Part shown: positions 1 to 11,795 of the stretch, in pieces
How the letters are laid out: each line of letters opens with the position of its first letter
Numbering within the stretch: position 1 is the first letter of the stretch
Assembly (NCBI GenBank): GCA_022749755.1
Contig: CM040444.1
Span: 16,144,274 to 16,208,273 of the forward strand
Length of the DNA stretch: 64,000 nucleotides
Direction of reading: 5' to 3'
DNA from: Azadirachta indica
Taxonomy: Eukaryota; Streptophyta; Magnoliopsida; Sapindales; Meliaceae
Translations under genes and position numbers: made by a program
Notes under the pieces: generated by a model
What the model was told of the DNA's origin: nothing
The model's input: the letters and a program-made list of their open reading frames with translations, nothing else
Database searches by the model: none

Positions 1-569
1 AATGACAGGAACCACAGCCTTCAGAGAAAACAAAGGGGGAATAATGACACTTATTGTGATGGCTTGGACAAAGTTTTAGTTAAGCATGTTTCTAGATTGG
101 AAAAAGAGAAAATGAAGTTCAATGCAAGCGAAGAAGCAGTGAAACTGAAGGGAAGAATGCATTCGCAATCACAGATGAAGGAAGAAGAAGGCAGTCTGGA
201 CCAAGTTTTGGTTAAGCATAAATCGAGACTGGAAAGAGAAAAGCTGGAGGCTAGCGCTTTCCAGGCAGAAGAACAAGTCCAGAGTAGACCGTTTGTATCT
301 CGTAGAGAAGCAAGGGAGAGAGAGCTGCAAGAAGCATGGCGAGGCTTAAGCTTAGGAAACTCCATACGTCCACATCTTTCTAAACTTGAACGAGATAAGG
401 CAAGTGTTATCTCATTTCTTGCTCAATGAAGTACACTATCAAAATGGATAGTGTACTTGAAATCCTTGATTGTGATGATGGGTTTGTTTTGTTCTTTCTC
501 TTTGTTCAGGCTGCTTGGATTAAAGCTGAAGAGGAAGAAAGGAGGCAAGCCATGCGGGATGTTATGTGA
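1..569 (+). CDS. C-terminal part of a charged coiled-coil protein (gene starts left of the window)
   Basis: The frame is open from base 1 and gives about 133 residues before the intron, then 19 residues plus a stop (510-569). The protein is rich in K, E and R. It repeats a module at roughly residues 21-36 and 62-77, LDKVLVKHVSRLEKEK and LDQVLVKHKSRLEREK, with a weaker third LSKLERDK just before the intron. Such heptad-like charged repeats predict coiled coil. The exon joint 399|510 uses a GC donor (AAG|GCAAGT) and a TTCAG acceptor. This choice restores the frame to AAWIKAEEEERRQAM; using the nearby GT at 404 would stop the protein within a few codons. Similar repeats occur in large plant proteins annotated only as coiled-coil, COP1-interacting-like or adhesin-like; I cannot name the family with certainty. 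The 5' part of the gene is outside the window. Confidence 0.75.
400..509 (+). other. Probable GC-AG intron
   Basis: The 110-base intron begins with GCAAGT after AAG and ends with TTGTTCAG. All positions other than the second base fit the strong donor consensus, as is usual for the minor GC-AG class. The flanking codons join in frame. Confidence 0.7.
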
Positions 570-1413
570 CTTTGTGTCAGCATTTTGTTTTTTCTGAGTG
601 TTTATATATATATATATATATACAAAATCAATTGTGTAACATAAATCCTTCGTACTCTTCTTTTACATTTTTGTATTCATCACAGAGGAGCTTCCTCTAG
701 AAAAATTTCAGACCTTGCTGCATATTCAACCTTCCAAAAAGAATTCTTCAAATTCAAGGATTTCAAGGAATCGGAATCATTATGAATTCCAAAAAAATAA
801 TGGTTAATAGTAGGCTTTTTAAGCAAATTGGATAAAAGATTATGTTATATATTTCATTTGTTGTCACTTTTTATTTATCATGTGCAAGATAATTACCGAT
901 TTTGTTATTTTATTATAAATATGTAAATTTGTAAATATATTAACAAGTATCATCTTATTTGTGACATATAATATTATTTAATATGTTTTATTTTTAAAAA
1001 AAATAAAATTTTACTCAATTTTTTTCTCCAAATAAAAATAATTAGGGGGTGAGCATGATTAAATTGATAAATCTATTAGTTTATTGCTCTCCGACGATTT
1101 TTTAAGAATTTTAAAGGAGGTTTGCGATAAATTGTTAAACTATTGGGTCTATCTATTATTTTCTTCAAGGAAATGGGGCCATGTAGGCTCTTTTTTTTTT
1201 TTAATTCTTTCTCCAGCTTGGCCAATTTTAAAAGTTAATATTGTTTCCAGACCCTTCTGCAAATTTTTATTTTCATATTTATTCAGATTGCCCCCTCTAT
1301 CAATCACATTCTCATCTCCTCCCCCGCATTCTAACGCTCGTATTAAAAAAAATTAAAAAAATTAAAGAGACTGTTAACTGAATCAAAGACTTCACTTCAG
1401 CAATCAATCAGCC
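570..1413. other. Intergenic: 3' UTR of the coiled-coil gene and promoter of the zinc-finger gene
   Basis: No coding region is supported here. There is a (TA)n run at about 603-622, then AT-rich DNA to about 1080. The part from about 1200 to 1410 has T-rich and pyrimidine-rich tracts typical of a plant promoter and leader. Confidence 0.5.
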
Positions 1414-2894
1414 ATGGGAGGAGGAAACGGGCAGAAAGCCAAGATGGCACGGGAGAAGCACATGGAAAAGCAAAAAACTGCGAAGGGTCTTTTCTTTCTC
1501 AGTTTTTTTTTTTTCTTCTGTTTTGACTGATACAAATTGTTTAGTGCTTGATTTGTCTTAGATCTCTCTGATAATCTGGGGTTTTGAGTTTGCTTTCTGT
1601 TGTTGTTGGGTTTGGTCCTTGTAGGAAGCCAGCTTGAGTCCAACAAGAAAGCTATGAACATCCAGGTAGTCTCTTTGCATGCTTAAGCTCATTTCTTTTT
1701 AAGTCTTTGTCTTGGATTTTAATGGTTTTGTTTTGTTGTCAGTTTGATGCTTTATGTTTGATCATGTGGCATTTGGGTACTTCCGTTTCATTATTTATCT
1801 GTTGGAAGATAAATGAATAACTCTCAGCTTGTCACCCTTTTATTATTTTTTTGAAAAACTTTTGGGATGATATCTTTGTTGTTTCTAGGTGCAATTGGCT
1901 GTTATCGCCAGTCAAAAGATTTCCAATATGTGAACATATTAGTTGAAGACAGTATTTATATCACTATTTGTGGTGTTACTATCATTGAATATGCAGTTAT
2001 GGCTGAATTTTGTTTAGTTTAGCCTAATTTCCTTTTATAAGCTAATTTTCAAGATCTTATTGAATATTAATGATTGCCAAGATAAGTGTTGAATGCTGAT
2101 TGAAAGAGGTTCACAGATGGTAAAGCTTAACTTGCAACAGAAGTGTGTTGAAGTTCTGTAGAAGTCCATAGTTGATGAGTCTATTTCAAATGAAACTTAG
2201 GCTTCTCATTCTGGAGTTTGACTTACACTTTTGAAAATGAGCAAAATTTTCTAGCTCCCTGGGTTGAATTGTTAGAGATTCTATGTTGAATCAATATGTG
2301 CTACTTATGACTACTACCTATTAAGCATTGATGGATGAAAGTTGAGTTTTTCTAATATTACATTAAGATATCCTTTATCCTGAAAGAGTGTTACATTTTA
2401 AACATTTTCCAATGCTCAATCTAAAATGTTGCTTTTCTTTAGTCCCAATGATTATATTTCTTTACTCGCAGAATATAAATTATCATAGACATGGCACCTG
2501 AGACTCGTATGGTGGTGTATTCTTTCAGGCTTTGTTAGGGTAGTTTGTAAGCTGATTGTACATTTTTGCAGATCTCTGCTTCTAATGTTCTCATTTATGT
2601 TGTGTAGTTTGGTTCCTCGTTCTTTTATTCTTTAGCTGTAAAAGATGGTGCCAATTTATTCATCTTATGCACAAAGCTTGTGACTTGGTTTTCTTCTCTT
2701 GTTTCTCACCAATTTTGACATCTTCACTGGCTCCTTCTACCATGCATCTGGTGGATCATGAATATTGAATGCAGTGCAAGGTGTGCATGCAGACATTCAT
2801 GTGTACCACATCAGAGGTGAAATGCCGGGAACATGCTGAAGCAAAGCACCCAAAGTCTGATCTTTACACATGTTTTCCCCATCTTAAAAAGTGA
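1414..2894 (+). CDS. Small zinc-finger protein of the At2g23090/SERF-like family
   Basis: Three exons, 1414-1486, 1625-1665 and 2775-2894, join to a 77-residue protein with a stop at 2892. The N-terminus MGGGNGQKAKMAREK and the following KQKTAKGSQLE are the signature of the 4F5/SERF-like N-terminal segment. The last exon carries CKVCMQTFMCTT and CREHAEAKHPK, a C2H2-like finger (two Cys, two His). The C-terminus CFPHLKK is conserved in plant members. The family is found across plants; its function is not well defined, and related animal SERF proteins affect protein aggregation. The ATG at 1414 is the first in the leader. Intron 2 is long (1.1 kb). No unusual break is visible. Confidence 0.93.
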
Positions 2895-4111
2895 CAATTA
2901 AACTGCAAAAGAAGAACTTTCAGGTTCAAATTAGTGGGGAAATATTATGCTCCATGCTACTATGTGCTCAGCTTCTTTATCCACTTGACCAGCATGTTTA
3001 TTGTCCAAAGAATTTTATTTCTGTCTGGATTAATTGTTCTGGTACTCTCTTTTGGATTGCCAGCTGATGTTAGGTAGATTGGTGCGCTTGAAATTCTCCA
3101 ATATTACTTGCTCGGCTGCTTGCTATGGACCCATAACCATTCCAACGGGAACTTTGATATCTTGTAGTTGACTGCATTTGTATGGAATTGGGCCGAATTA
3201 AACTGAATGTGAAGAGATAATTTCTTTTTCCTGTTTTTTCCCAAAAAAAAAAAAAAGGAAAAGAAAAGAAAAGAAAGAAAGACAAATTATGAGCACCGGT
3301 GATTAGTCATAAGATGGTCTGTAGGGAGTTATTTTGTTAAAAAAAGAAAAAAGACATTTTAAAGATTTAAGAATGTCTAAAATAGAACTTAAAAATAAAT
3401 ACAATTTGGTTTAATTGGGGTACGGGGCTTGACAGTATCATGCATAAAGAATTTTTTTTTATGTTCATGTATTATCTCTTAAAAAATTAAATGGTTTCAG
3501 TTGATTTAATATTTTGATTGTATGATTTTAGGTGATGTATTTATTTCTTTTACGATTGAAATTGAGTTATATTCACTTTTTGGAAACGGATTCTGTACAT
3601 TAACTTTAAAGTAAATTTCATCAGGAAAATCAAAATGCATTAATTAACTTGTTTTATTTTATTAATGTGAAATGAATCAAATGCACTATAAATTGATAGC
3701 GAGATCGGCTCAAAATTCCGAAGAGTCCAAGTCTCTGCAATTTACAAGTCAGAAGAGGTGGCTGGTGACTGGACAAGCCAGTAGCCAGTTGTCAGCTTGA
3801 TGTCTTCCTGGAAGTGGACGTGGGGGCCCACACCACGCGGCAAGGAGCTGAACTCTCACGACGGAAGCGTGAATTTCACGTCCTTGCTTTTGTCAATTTT
3901 GCTTCCTTTTTCTTCTTCCCAGTCCTTGCAACAGTGGAAAAGCTCTGAGCACTTTCCTTCCACGCTGAACTCAACACATAATAAACGTTGATTTGACTTC
4001 TTCTCTTTCTCCCTCTTCTCCTTGTTTTTATATGCATCTTCCTTTTTGTTACTTACTACTTTTCCATTTCCCTTTTCTCTCTTCTTCTTCTTCTTCTTTT
4101 CTGTCTCTGTT
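2895..4111. other. Intergenic: 3' UTR of the zinc-finger gene and promoter/leader of the LRR gene
   Basis: There is an A-rich tract at about 3241-3285 (A14 followed by repeats of GAAAA/GAAA) and AT-rich DNA to about 3700. From about 3880 the DNA becomes strongly C/T-rich, which fits a long pyrimidine-rich leader for the LRR gene. An upstream ATG at 3800 opens a 64-codon frame that closes at 3991; it resembles no known protein and may be an upstream ORF if the transcript starts that early. Confidence 0.45.
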
Positions 4112-4591
4112 ATGGCTCCAATTTCTCTCCCTCTCTGTTTATTCCTTTCTTTCCTTCTCTTCCTTTCTCCTGTCCTGTCAACCAACTCTGAAGGTATACG
4201 CACTACCGATTAACTCACTCCTCTTTAGGGTTCCATGTTCCTTCTTTTCTCCATTTGCTTGCAAATTTTCTTCTCGAGCTAGAAATTTAGTTTTCTTTTT
4301 GTTTCTTGTTTTGAAAATTCTATTCCTTTTTGTTTTTAATTTTCTTGGAGACTGAAATGGGAAGTTGGGTTTCAATTTTTATTGTGGTTTTTGTTTATTT
4401 TTTAAATTTTCTCTCTGGTGATTTTTTCTGTTTTCAGGAAATGCTTTGCATGCTTTGAGAAGCAGGCTTAGGGACCCCACAAATGTGTTGCAGAGTTGGG
4501 ACCCCACACTGGTCAATCCCTGCACTTGGTTCCATGTCACCTGTGATTCCAACAGTCATGTGATTCGCTTGTAAGAAGGAAGATTCCGTCC

Positions 4592-4622
<31 letters not shown>

Positions 4623-6229
4623 CCTTTTTTCCATTCTTGGCCTGATTTTGGGGTTGTTTATCGCAGTTATTCGTCAATTTTGGTTTCTTTTATCCAGCAA
4701 TTCTTGTTGATTTGATTCTCTTTTTGTATTTCAGGGATTTGGGTAACTCGAATATTTCTGGGACTTTGGGTCCTGAGCTTGGCCAGCTTCAGCATTTGCA
4801 GTACTTGTATGGCACTTTCTGCTTTTGTTTTTATTTCTTTTTCCAGAATATTATTTCATGTTGTCAATTATGTTGTGTGTTTGGTTGCTGAGAAACCTGA
4901 GGAAAACAACAGAATGTTTGGAGTTTTCAGTAGTGAAAAATTGTAGAAACTTCAATAATTAAGTCAAATTTGCACTTCAATTTTCTCTCTCTCTCTTTTT
5001 TTTTTTTTTTTTTCCTTTTTGGCTAGGAACTAACAAAAATGAGTCATTTTTCCGTAGCATAAACAAGTTGGGGGATTACTCTTTTCTTATATATTTCGTG
5101 TAGTGCTTATGTGTTATATTCAAAATGGTGTTGCAGAGAGCTTTACAGGAATGACATAGGAGGGAAAATTCCAATGGAGTTGGGTAATTTAAAAAGCCTA
5201 ATTAGCATGGATCTGTATGGCAACCGATTTGAAGGTGGAATACCAAAGTCCTTCGCAAAACTGAAGTCACTTAGATTTCTGTAAGCGTCATTACATCAAT
5301 TCGCTTAAAAAATTTTAAACACGTGAATTTACAAGCAGTATGTATTCTAATTTTGATTCGGTTGAATCCATATTGCAGGCGGCTAAACAACAACAAGCTA
5401 ACAGGATCAATTCCAAGAGAGCTCACCGCCCTATCGAACCTCAAAGTCTTGTAAGTTGAGACAAAAATCTGATATGTGGACTTTGAAAAGTTCTTGAAAT
5501 TATATAATTGAGATTGTTTCATTAGCTATGTTTTGATTCACTTTCTAATTATTGTTGCAGTGATGTTTCCAACAATAATCTTTGTGGAACAATTCCTGTT
5601 GATGGTCCTTTTGCAAGCTTTCCAATGGAAAGGTACTGTACTACTACTGCTATCGATTTTGATTGTGACAATTGGTATGTACCATGGCATAAGCTGTTCC
5701 CAAGTAGTGCTGCTATGTTGCGAGTTCTTTGCTTATCTTGCTGTGACCCTTCAGATAAATGATTGCCTGAGGAACTCAGAAAACCTTATAAGATTTAATA
5801 TATTTCAAAGGGAGTGCCTATAAGTGGCGGGTAGCTGTTCAAGAAGATGATTGTTGCCCCTTTTCTGGCTAAGGCATTGACAAACATATAATTTGAAATG
5901 GCTGAATGTCTTGATCGTCTACCCTGGGTAAAAATAGTTTGGCATATATTTGTGATATACCATTGAGGTGGGTGGCTTAGATAATTTGTTTATGAAATCA
6001 TCATTTACTTAGTAACGAACTCACTCAAACAACTAAACAATTATAGGAAGCATTTGGTGGTTTAGAATCTTTCAATGCAAGTCCTCTAGCCTACTCCTAA
6101 CTGTATATTGATTTGCTATCGCTGATATTTACTTAGTTGTTTGTTTCTTCTTCTCATTTCAGTTTTGAAAACAATAAACTCAATGGACCAGAACTGCAAG
6201 GACTGGTGCCTTACGACTTTGGATGCTGA
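4112..6229 (+). CDS. Secreted LRR-only protein, SERK-ectodomain type (LRR1-like)
   Basis: Seven exons: 4112-4193, 4438-4570, 4735-4806, 5137-5280, 5379-5450, 5561-5632, 6163-6229, giving 213 residues. Residues 1-24 form a signal peptide (hydrophobic run after MAPIS). Next comes the plant LRR N-terminal domain ([12 protein letters not shown], then [17 protein letters not shown] with the paired cysteines), then about five 24-residue LRRs of the type LxxLxLxxNxLxGxIPxxL. A C-terminal cap ends YDFGC. There is no transmembrane segment and no kinase. Each repeat exon is 72 bases, or 144 for two, and all are in the same phase, as in SERK genes. Related short LRR proteins in rice, pepper and Arabidopsis (At5g21090 group) act at the cell surface or apoplast and are linked to defence. 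Complete and undamaged. The ATG at 4112 is the only one in frame before the signal peptide. Confidence 0.95.
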
Positions 6230-7292
6230 AGAAGGCTGAAAACCGTGCTTGTCCATTAAAGACTGTAATGGTAAGGCTTATTTAGGGTGAAGTAGCTTTA
6301 CAAAATGGCTAGTTGTATCATGTAATAGACAATGGCAGTGGGCACACTGTGGTTCATGTATGGAGTAAACTATTAAAGCAAGCAAAATAAGTTTAATGCT
6401 ATTTTTGAAGAGCTAAATTTTACAGTATTATCACGGGAGAAAAGAACGTTACTGTGTTTGCAATGCAGGTGTATGATCAAATGGCTAAAATAGTGTGAGT
6501 TCAGAGATCATCCACAGACATCAAAACACAATCGTTTGAATGAATGTTAAATTTAGACACCAACAGTCATATGAAAACACAATATTTTTGTTCAGTATTT
6601 AAAGCAATCTGTTATGAGACCTTGGCAATCATTAAACATCACAGAATCTTGTCTCCCGAAGCATTTATGTTCAGTCTGTTTCTTCTCATGAACCTGTTAA
6701 GAGTTTCTCCTTTATTCCAGTGATAAGTATATTTGTACATCAACCAACAGTACAGGTTAAAATATGGATTCATATTCATGCTTCATTATAACATAAGCAA
6801 ACAGTAGATGAAAGTTTGATTCTATGTTAAAGTATACACAAAAAGCAAAAAGAAGCACTCCACATTGCGACATCAATATGATTTATATATTAGATTGTTT
6901 CTGATAACAAAGTATTAATAATGTTGTCTCATTCAAGACATACTGATATCACATTCGAAGAGCTTTATCGAAATACTTTTCAGGTGAAAGTGCCTTCTGC
7001 AAAAACGTGTAAAAAGAATTTTTGAGAAAACACAACCTTTCTAGAAACGACTTCTTAATACTTTGCTATCAGAAACGCTTTCTTAAAAAATATCAATCAA
7101 ATGTCCATGAAAAAGTAACGAAACAAGCTCAAGAGTGCTTTTTAAAGTAATTGAAAGTCTTTGACAACATTATAGAGATACTCTAAAACATACCCTTGTT
7201 ATTAGAACTAGTGTCATTTTACTTCAAATTTTGCAATTAGAAAGATGAGAATTGATGACCAATTTGACATTCCACGAATATTAGTTATATTG

Positions 7293-7333
<41 letters not shown>

Positions 7334-7800
7334 GTATGGTAAGATAATGATAGGTAGTTACTTGAATTCGAAGATGTAAATTCTATTTGGACACTTCTGA
7401 AGAACCAAACAAGCAGAACTTCGTTTGGTTAAGGTATTTTTAGGCTATAACTTTTAATAATGTGGCTCATTTATGGTTACTGAATTTCTGGGTTATCTAA
7501 TACCTACTATGTCGAAAGAAGTTGAAAAAAAGGAAAAGAAAAATAGAAGAAAACATGTCAAGCTCTATCTCTATTTAAAAAAAATACCACAACAGAAAAC
7601 TTTTTTTGATTAATTCGTGAAAAGTTTTAAATATTTTAAATTATTCTTCAATTTATATAAAATCAAGTGAACTAAAGGAAGAACAAATTTTAGGATTTGA
7701 CATACATTGTGGGACATTATTGAAATTAAAACAAACTATTGTGCTCAAATCGTAGTTAACACAAGAAGAAGGGGCAAATCAACAAAAACTGGTCCTAACG
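6230..7800. other. Intergenic, no gene seen
   Basis: Holds the 3' UTR of the LRR gene at its left end, AT-rich DNA with short runs, and a compound (TA)n(GA)n microsatellite at 7292-7333. No reading frame has recognisable similarity. Confidence 0.5.
7292..7333. repeat. Compound (TA)n(GA)n microsatellite
   Basis: About 11 TA units are followed directly by about 10 GA units. Confidence 0.9.
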
Positions 7801-7814
7801 AGGAGTCAAAAAGC

Positions 7815-8020
7815 CACGTGTAAATTCAACAGCTACGTGGCGGGCAGTGGATGGCGGAGAAAAACACGTGTCAGATGTCGACTCCGTACCAAAATTACTG
7901 GAGAGAAATCAGTTTCATTTGGCGTCCACGTGCCGGCACTTTTCAAGAATTTGGCATATTTTCATGTACTTGCTCAAGTAGGGAATTTTCTCTACTCGCT
8001 GGACTCAGTTACAACACGTG
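7815..8020. promoter_or_regulatory. Cluster of G-box/ABRE motifs upstream of the Mpv17 gene
   Basis: Four perfect CACGTG hexamers lie at 7815, 7865, 7927 and 8015, and an ABRE-type TACGTGGC lies at 7834. Two of the G-boxes (7865, 8015) sit in the longer context ACACGTGTC. Such sites bind bZIP (ABF/GBF) and bHLH (PIF, MYC) factors. One CACGTG is expected per about 4 kb of random DNA, so five related sites in 206 bases is a real cluster. The nearest downstream start is the Mpv17 gene at 8724. The role is inferred from motif content only. Confidence 0.65.
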
Positions 8021-8587
8021 TCGTTCCGTACTATTACAATTTTGTTTAACTTGTAATTTCCTTTTTTTTTTAAGGTTTGTGTTTAAGGAAAAGCAAAATT
8101 ATTATGACAATTTGTTTTAATTTTTTAGATCATTAACACGGTGATTCATTGAAATTTTATTAAAATTTTAAGTCTGAATTATTAGAAATATTATTTTTAA
8201 TAATATAATAACAATTAATTAAATAAATTATATAATTTATAATATTCAAATGTGTTAAATAAAATTTTCGTACAATGTTTATTAGTATTTATTATCAATG
8301 ATGATAGTAATTTTGTGACTATAGAGAAATAAATAATAAAATAATGATATATTATAAAAGGATACACATTTTAATATATTACATCAATATAAATTTGTTG
8401 AAAAACTAATTTTACACTTGCAAAATTGAAACAAAAAATATTATAGAAATTTTTTGATAAATAAAAAACAAAAGAAAATAATAGGAAAAGAATGAAGAGA
8501 GTGAGAACAGAACAGCAAGATTAAAGAAGCGAGTATGAAAAACATTTGGTAGTCGAGAGAATGTCTTTAAACTTTGCAGCCATCCGC

Positions 8588-8598
8588 CCTATTTAAAA
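8588..8598 (+). promoter_or_regulatory. TATA-like box of the Mpv17 gene
   Basis: CTATTTAAAAG lies about 130 bases upstream of the start codon, which would allow a leader of about 100 bases. Single-motif evidence only. Confidence 0.4.
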
Positions 8599-8723
8599 GG
8601 CGAAAGAATAGAAGTCCAAGTTGGACACAAGAAAACTGTGTCTCTGTTTGCTTCTCCAACTTTTTCCTAAAACCCTCAAAAACGCATCAATCAATCAGCG
8701 GCACACATCAGAGACGAAGAACC

Positions 8724-11700
8724 ATGAGGGGCGCGCTTAAGCGAAACGCCACCATCTCTCGGCTTTTCCAACAGACCCACAACAAGAAAATCTCCGACGT
8801 GTTTACCGACCCAGTTTCCAGAATCCACCCAAGACACAATCTGAACAGTCAGACGCAAGCCAGAGATTACTTGAAGATCGTCCCTCATTTTCTGAGAAAA
8901 GCTTCGAGGGCTTACAATGAGGTCTCTCCCTCTCTGTTTTCCGTTGCTTTTTCCACTTCTTCTTCCAGGACGGTGTCTTTTTCGGAAGTGGGGTTTGTTG
9001 GGTGGTACTTGGGGATGGTGAAGTCGCGGCCGGTGCTTACCAAGAGTATAACATGCTCGCTTATTTATATTGCTGCTGACTTGTCATCTCAGGTTAGGAA
9101 TGCCCTGTTGCGGTTGTTTCTGTTTCCCTTGTTTCTTTGTTCGATTGCGGTATCAAATTTTTGTTTTAATTCTCTTTGATTTCTGAGAAATGAAGGAAAA
9201 TGGGAAAAAAAGTGGATAATTTTTACTGATAGTAAAAATTGAGCTTTTTGACAGCTGATATTTCAAGTTTGATTTTCCTTGCAGCCGCCACCAAAATAAA
9301 GTAGCTGATTTTAGGTTCTAAATTTCTATCTATTTTATTTCTGTTTTTAAAGGATTATTTATTTGTAATATTGATGTATAATGAAAATAGTGGTTAAATT
9401 CGTTGGGTATATGTCTAGGCAGTGTTTTCATGTCTGGTGGAAACTGAGTAGGTTTATAATGGTTAACATGACATAAGTGTGAAGTTCAAGTTGATGGTAG
9501 ACATGGATGTACTCCTAAAACAACCCTAAATACTGGAGAATTGAGAATGTTTATGTAATTCTTGCTATTCTTTTGTTAAAAGCACGATTGTATAATTCAT
9601 TATGTTTGACCCTTAGTTCATGTTGCTTGGGCAAGCTTAAACCAATCACGGGAATATCAAGGTTGGCCTTATTTGCTTCTGTGAGCTTTAAGTTATAAAC
9701 ATGAGCTTGCTCCTGTGGGCTATACCGATGCAAATGGCCCTTTTAATCTTCATACATTCAGCAAACAAAGAGGAACGTCCAGATTTTGCAATAATGAAAT
9801 GGCAAATCATTGACATGAAACCAATTTATCCACTTTGGTTTCTGTCTATTCAATTTCCGAAGCATAGAGATCACTTACTCAACTTGCACTTTTATGCTCC
9901 ATTTGTCTACGTTTTTATTTTCTTTCCCACTTTTCTCTTCTCTTGATGAATTTGTTACCTCAACATTTTGTTTTATTGCTCTTATTATTTTTTTCCTTCG
10001 TTCCACTAAGCTAGTTTTGCTGCTTATTCACGGTATTTTCTGCTTATGCTGATAGCAAAGTCTTATATGTGCCATTATCTGACCTTATTACCATAATTTG
10101 CACATTTACATATATTGAAACATGAAAATGAGTATGTATAACCTTGTACCACAATTTTCACATGTATGCATATTTACAAATATGTGTGTCATGATAATTT
10201 TCACTGCATCAATTTCTTGGAGGAGTGATCTCCTTCTAATATCCTTATTCTTCATTCTGCTTCAGACTATGGCATCTTCACAACCTTTTGATTTGGTGAG
10301 GACATTACGGATGGCTGGATATGGGATGATAGTTTTAGGTCCCTCATTGCACTTTTGGTTCAATTTCATGTCAAAAGTATTTCCAAAGCGTGACCTGATT
10401 ACTACATTGAAGAAGATGGCAATGGGGCAGACAGTATATGGACCTTTTATGACAGTCGTATTCTTATCTTTGAATGCACGTTTGCAAGGTACGCATGATT
10501 TTTATTTTGTTACATACTTTGTACTATAGCTATTGTATTTCATGGTGCTTGTTGCTCGTGGTATACTTGACTTGATCCTCCCCTGGTTTAATTTCTAATA
10601 AATTATTTTACCTTTGAATTTTGTGATTCCCAAGTGCTTTGCCCTATCACTTCTCATGTGACTTTGAATTTGAAGTGTTTTATGAACTACTCATATAGTG
10701 TAAGGTCGGAATCAATAACCTTTTTGTTATAGAGTTCCACATTAATGCACCATAAGGACTGATATCTTGTTTAGATATGTCAAAATTGATTCATATATGG
10801 ATTAGCATGCATAGGATGTCAATAAGTCATTCAAAGTGTGTTAATCTAATAGTTCATCAGTTGTGGCAAAGTGAGCAACACCACCACATAGCACCATGAC
10901 CTGGACAGCTTAAGCTTGTGAGTGTGTATTTATACCACGTTTTGTGTGGTGCCCATCATAGCAGTCTTGCCAGTGTGAATATGTCTATGTGGATGGTAAA
11001 GAAATCCTTACAAGGTAATTGTGTAAAATACTAACTTGTTCAAGCCAAACTAAAGTAGTTGGCAACTAGGCTAATATTATTACTAGAATTGTCTGTTCAA
11101 TACATTGTTTTGTAAAAGCCACGACTATGCACAGTATGCTAGTATTGTTTTTTATAGACCATATAAATGCCCAACTTCCTTACATTCAATTCCACCACTT
11201 CATGAATGCTCTGTGTCTCTATGAATAACAATATAATAAATAACGATATAAACTTCTGTCTAAGTTTGTATTGTCCTTTTGGTGTGTGTTTTCAAGTAGA
11301 TGCATCTCTACTTACCAATTATAACATATTTTTGGTAATATTTTTGAATGAAGAGAATCAAGTTGAGATGTAAAACATACTGCAGCCACAATATATGCTG
11401 CTTTCAAATAGTATAAGTAACTGCTATAATGGTTTTGTCCAGGTGAAAGTATGGAAGAGATTATTGCTCGACTAAAGAGAGACTTGCTTCCTACCTTGGT
11501 AAGTGGTGTCATGTACTGGCCAATGTGTGATTTTATCACATTCAGATTTGTTCCTGTCCATTTACAGGTATGTCATCTCTCTCCCTTTCTTTCCTTTTGC
11601 ATTTTGTTATTTTCTTGAGCTAAGATTAAGTTATTATTGCCCATCCTTGTCCATATGGCAAACTGGATTTCCATTCTTGATTTCTTTGTGGTGTTATTTT

Positions 11701-11795
11701 GGCAGCCATTAGTGAGCAATTCGTTTTCGTACATATGGACCATCTATCTGACATACATGGCGAGCTTAGAAAAAGCCGGCACAACTCTTAGCTGA
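8724..11795 (+). CDS. Mpv17/PMP22 family membrane protein
   Basis: Four exons (8724-9092, 10266-10488, 11443-11567, 11706-11795) give 268 residues. The first 75 residues are basic and rich in S, R and H, and fit an organelle-targeting extension. The Mpv17 region starts near residue 85 with WYLGMVKSRPVLTKS. It continues with the hydrophobic LRMAGYGMIVLGPSLHFWF, MGQTVYGPFM, and the family signature VMYWPMCDFITFRFVPVH, then YIWTIYLTYM near the end. The family has four membrane segments and sits in peroxisomal, mitochondrial inner or plastid membranes, where members are thought to form channels. A GTAAGT inside exon 3 (11499) looks like a donor but the signature reads through it, so it is not used in this model. 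The frame is open upstream to about 8574 without another ATG, so 8724 is the start. Intron 1 is 1.17 kb. Confidence 0.94.

Noticed and set aside
404..509. A GT donor at 404 as the end of the coiled-coil exon
   Set aside because: Splicing there puts a stop five codons into the next exon, while the GC donor at 400 keeps the frame and the charged repeat.
11499..11567. A GTAAGT donor inside exon 3 of the Mpv17 gene
   Set aside because: The family signature VMYWPMCDF reads straight through it and a proper donor follows at 11568.
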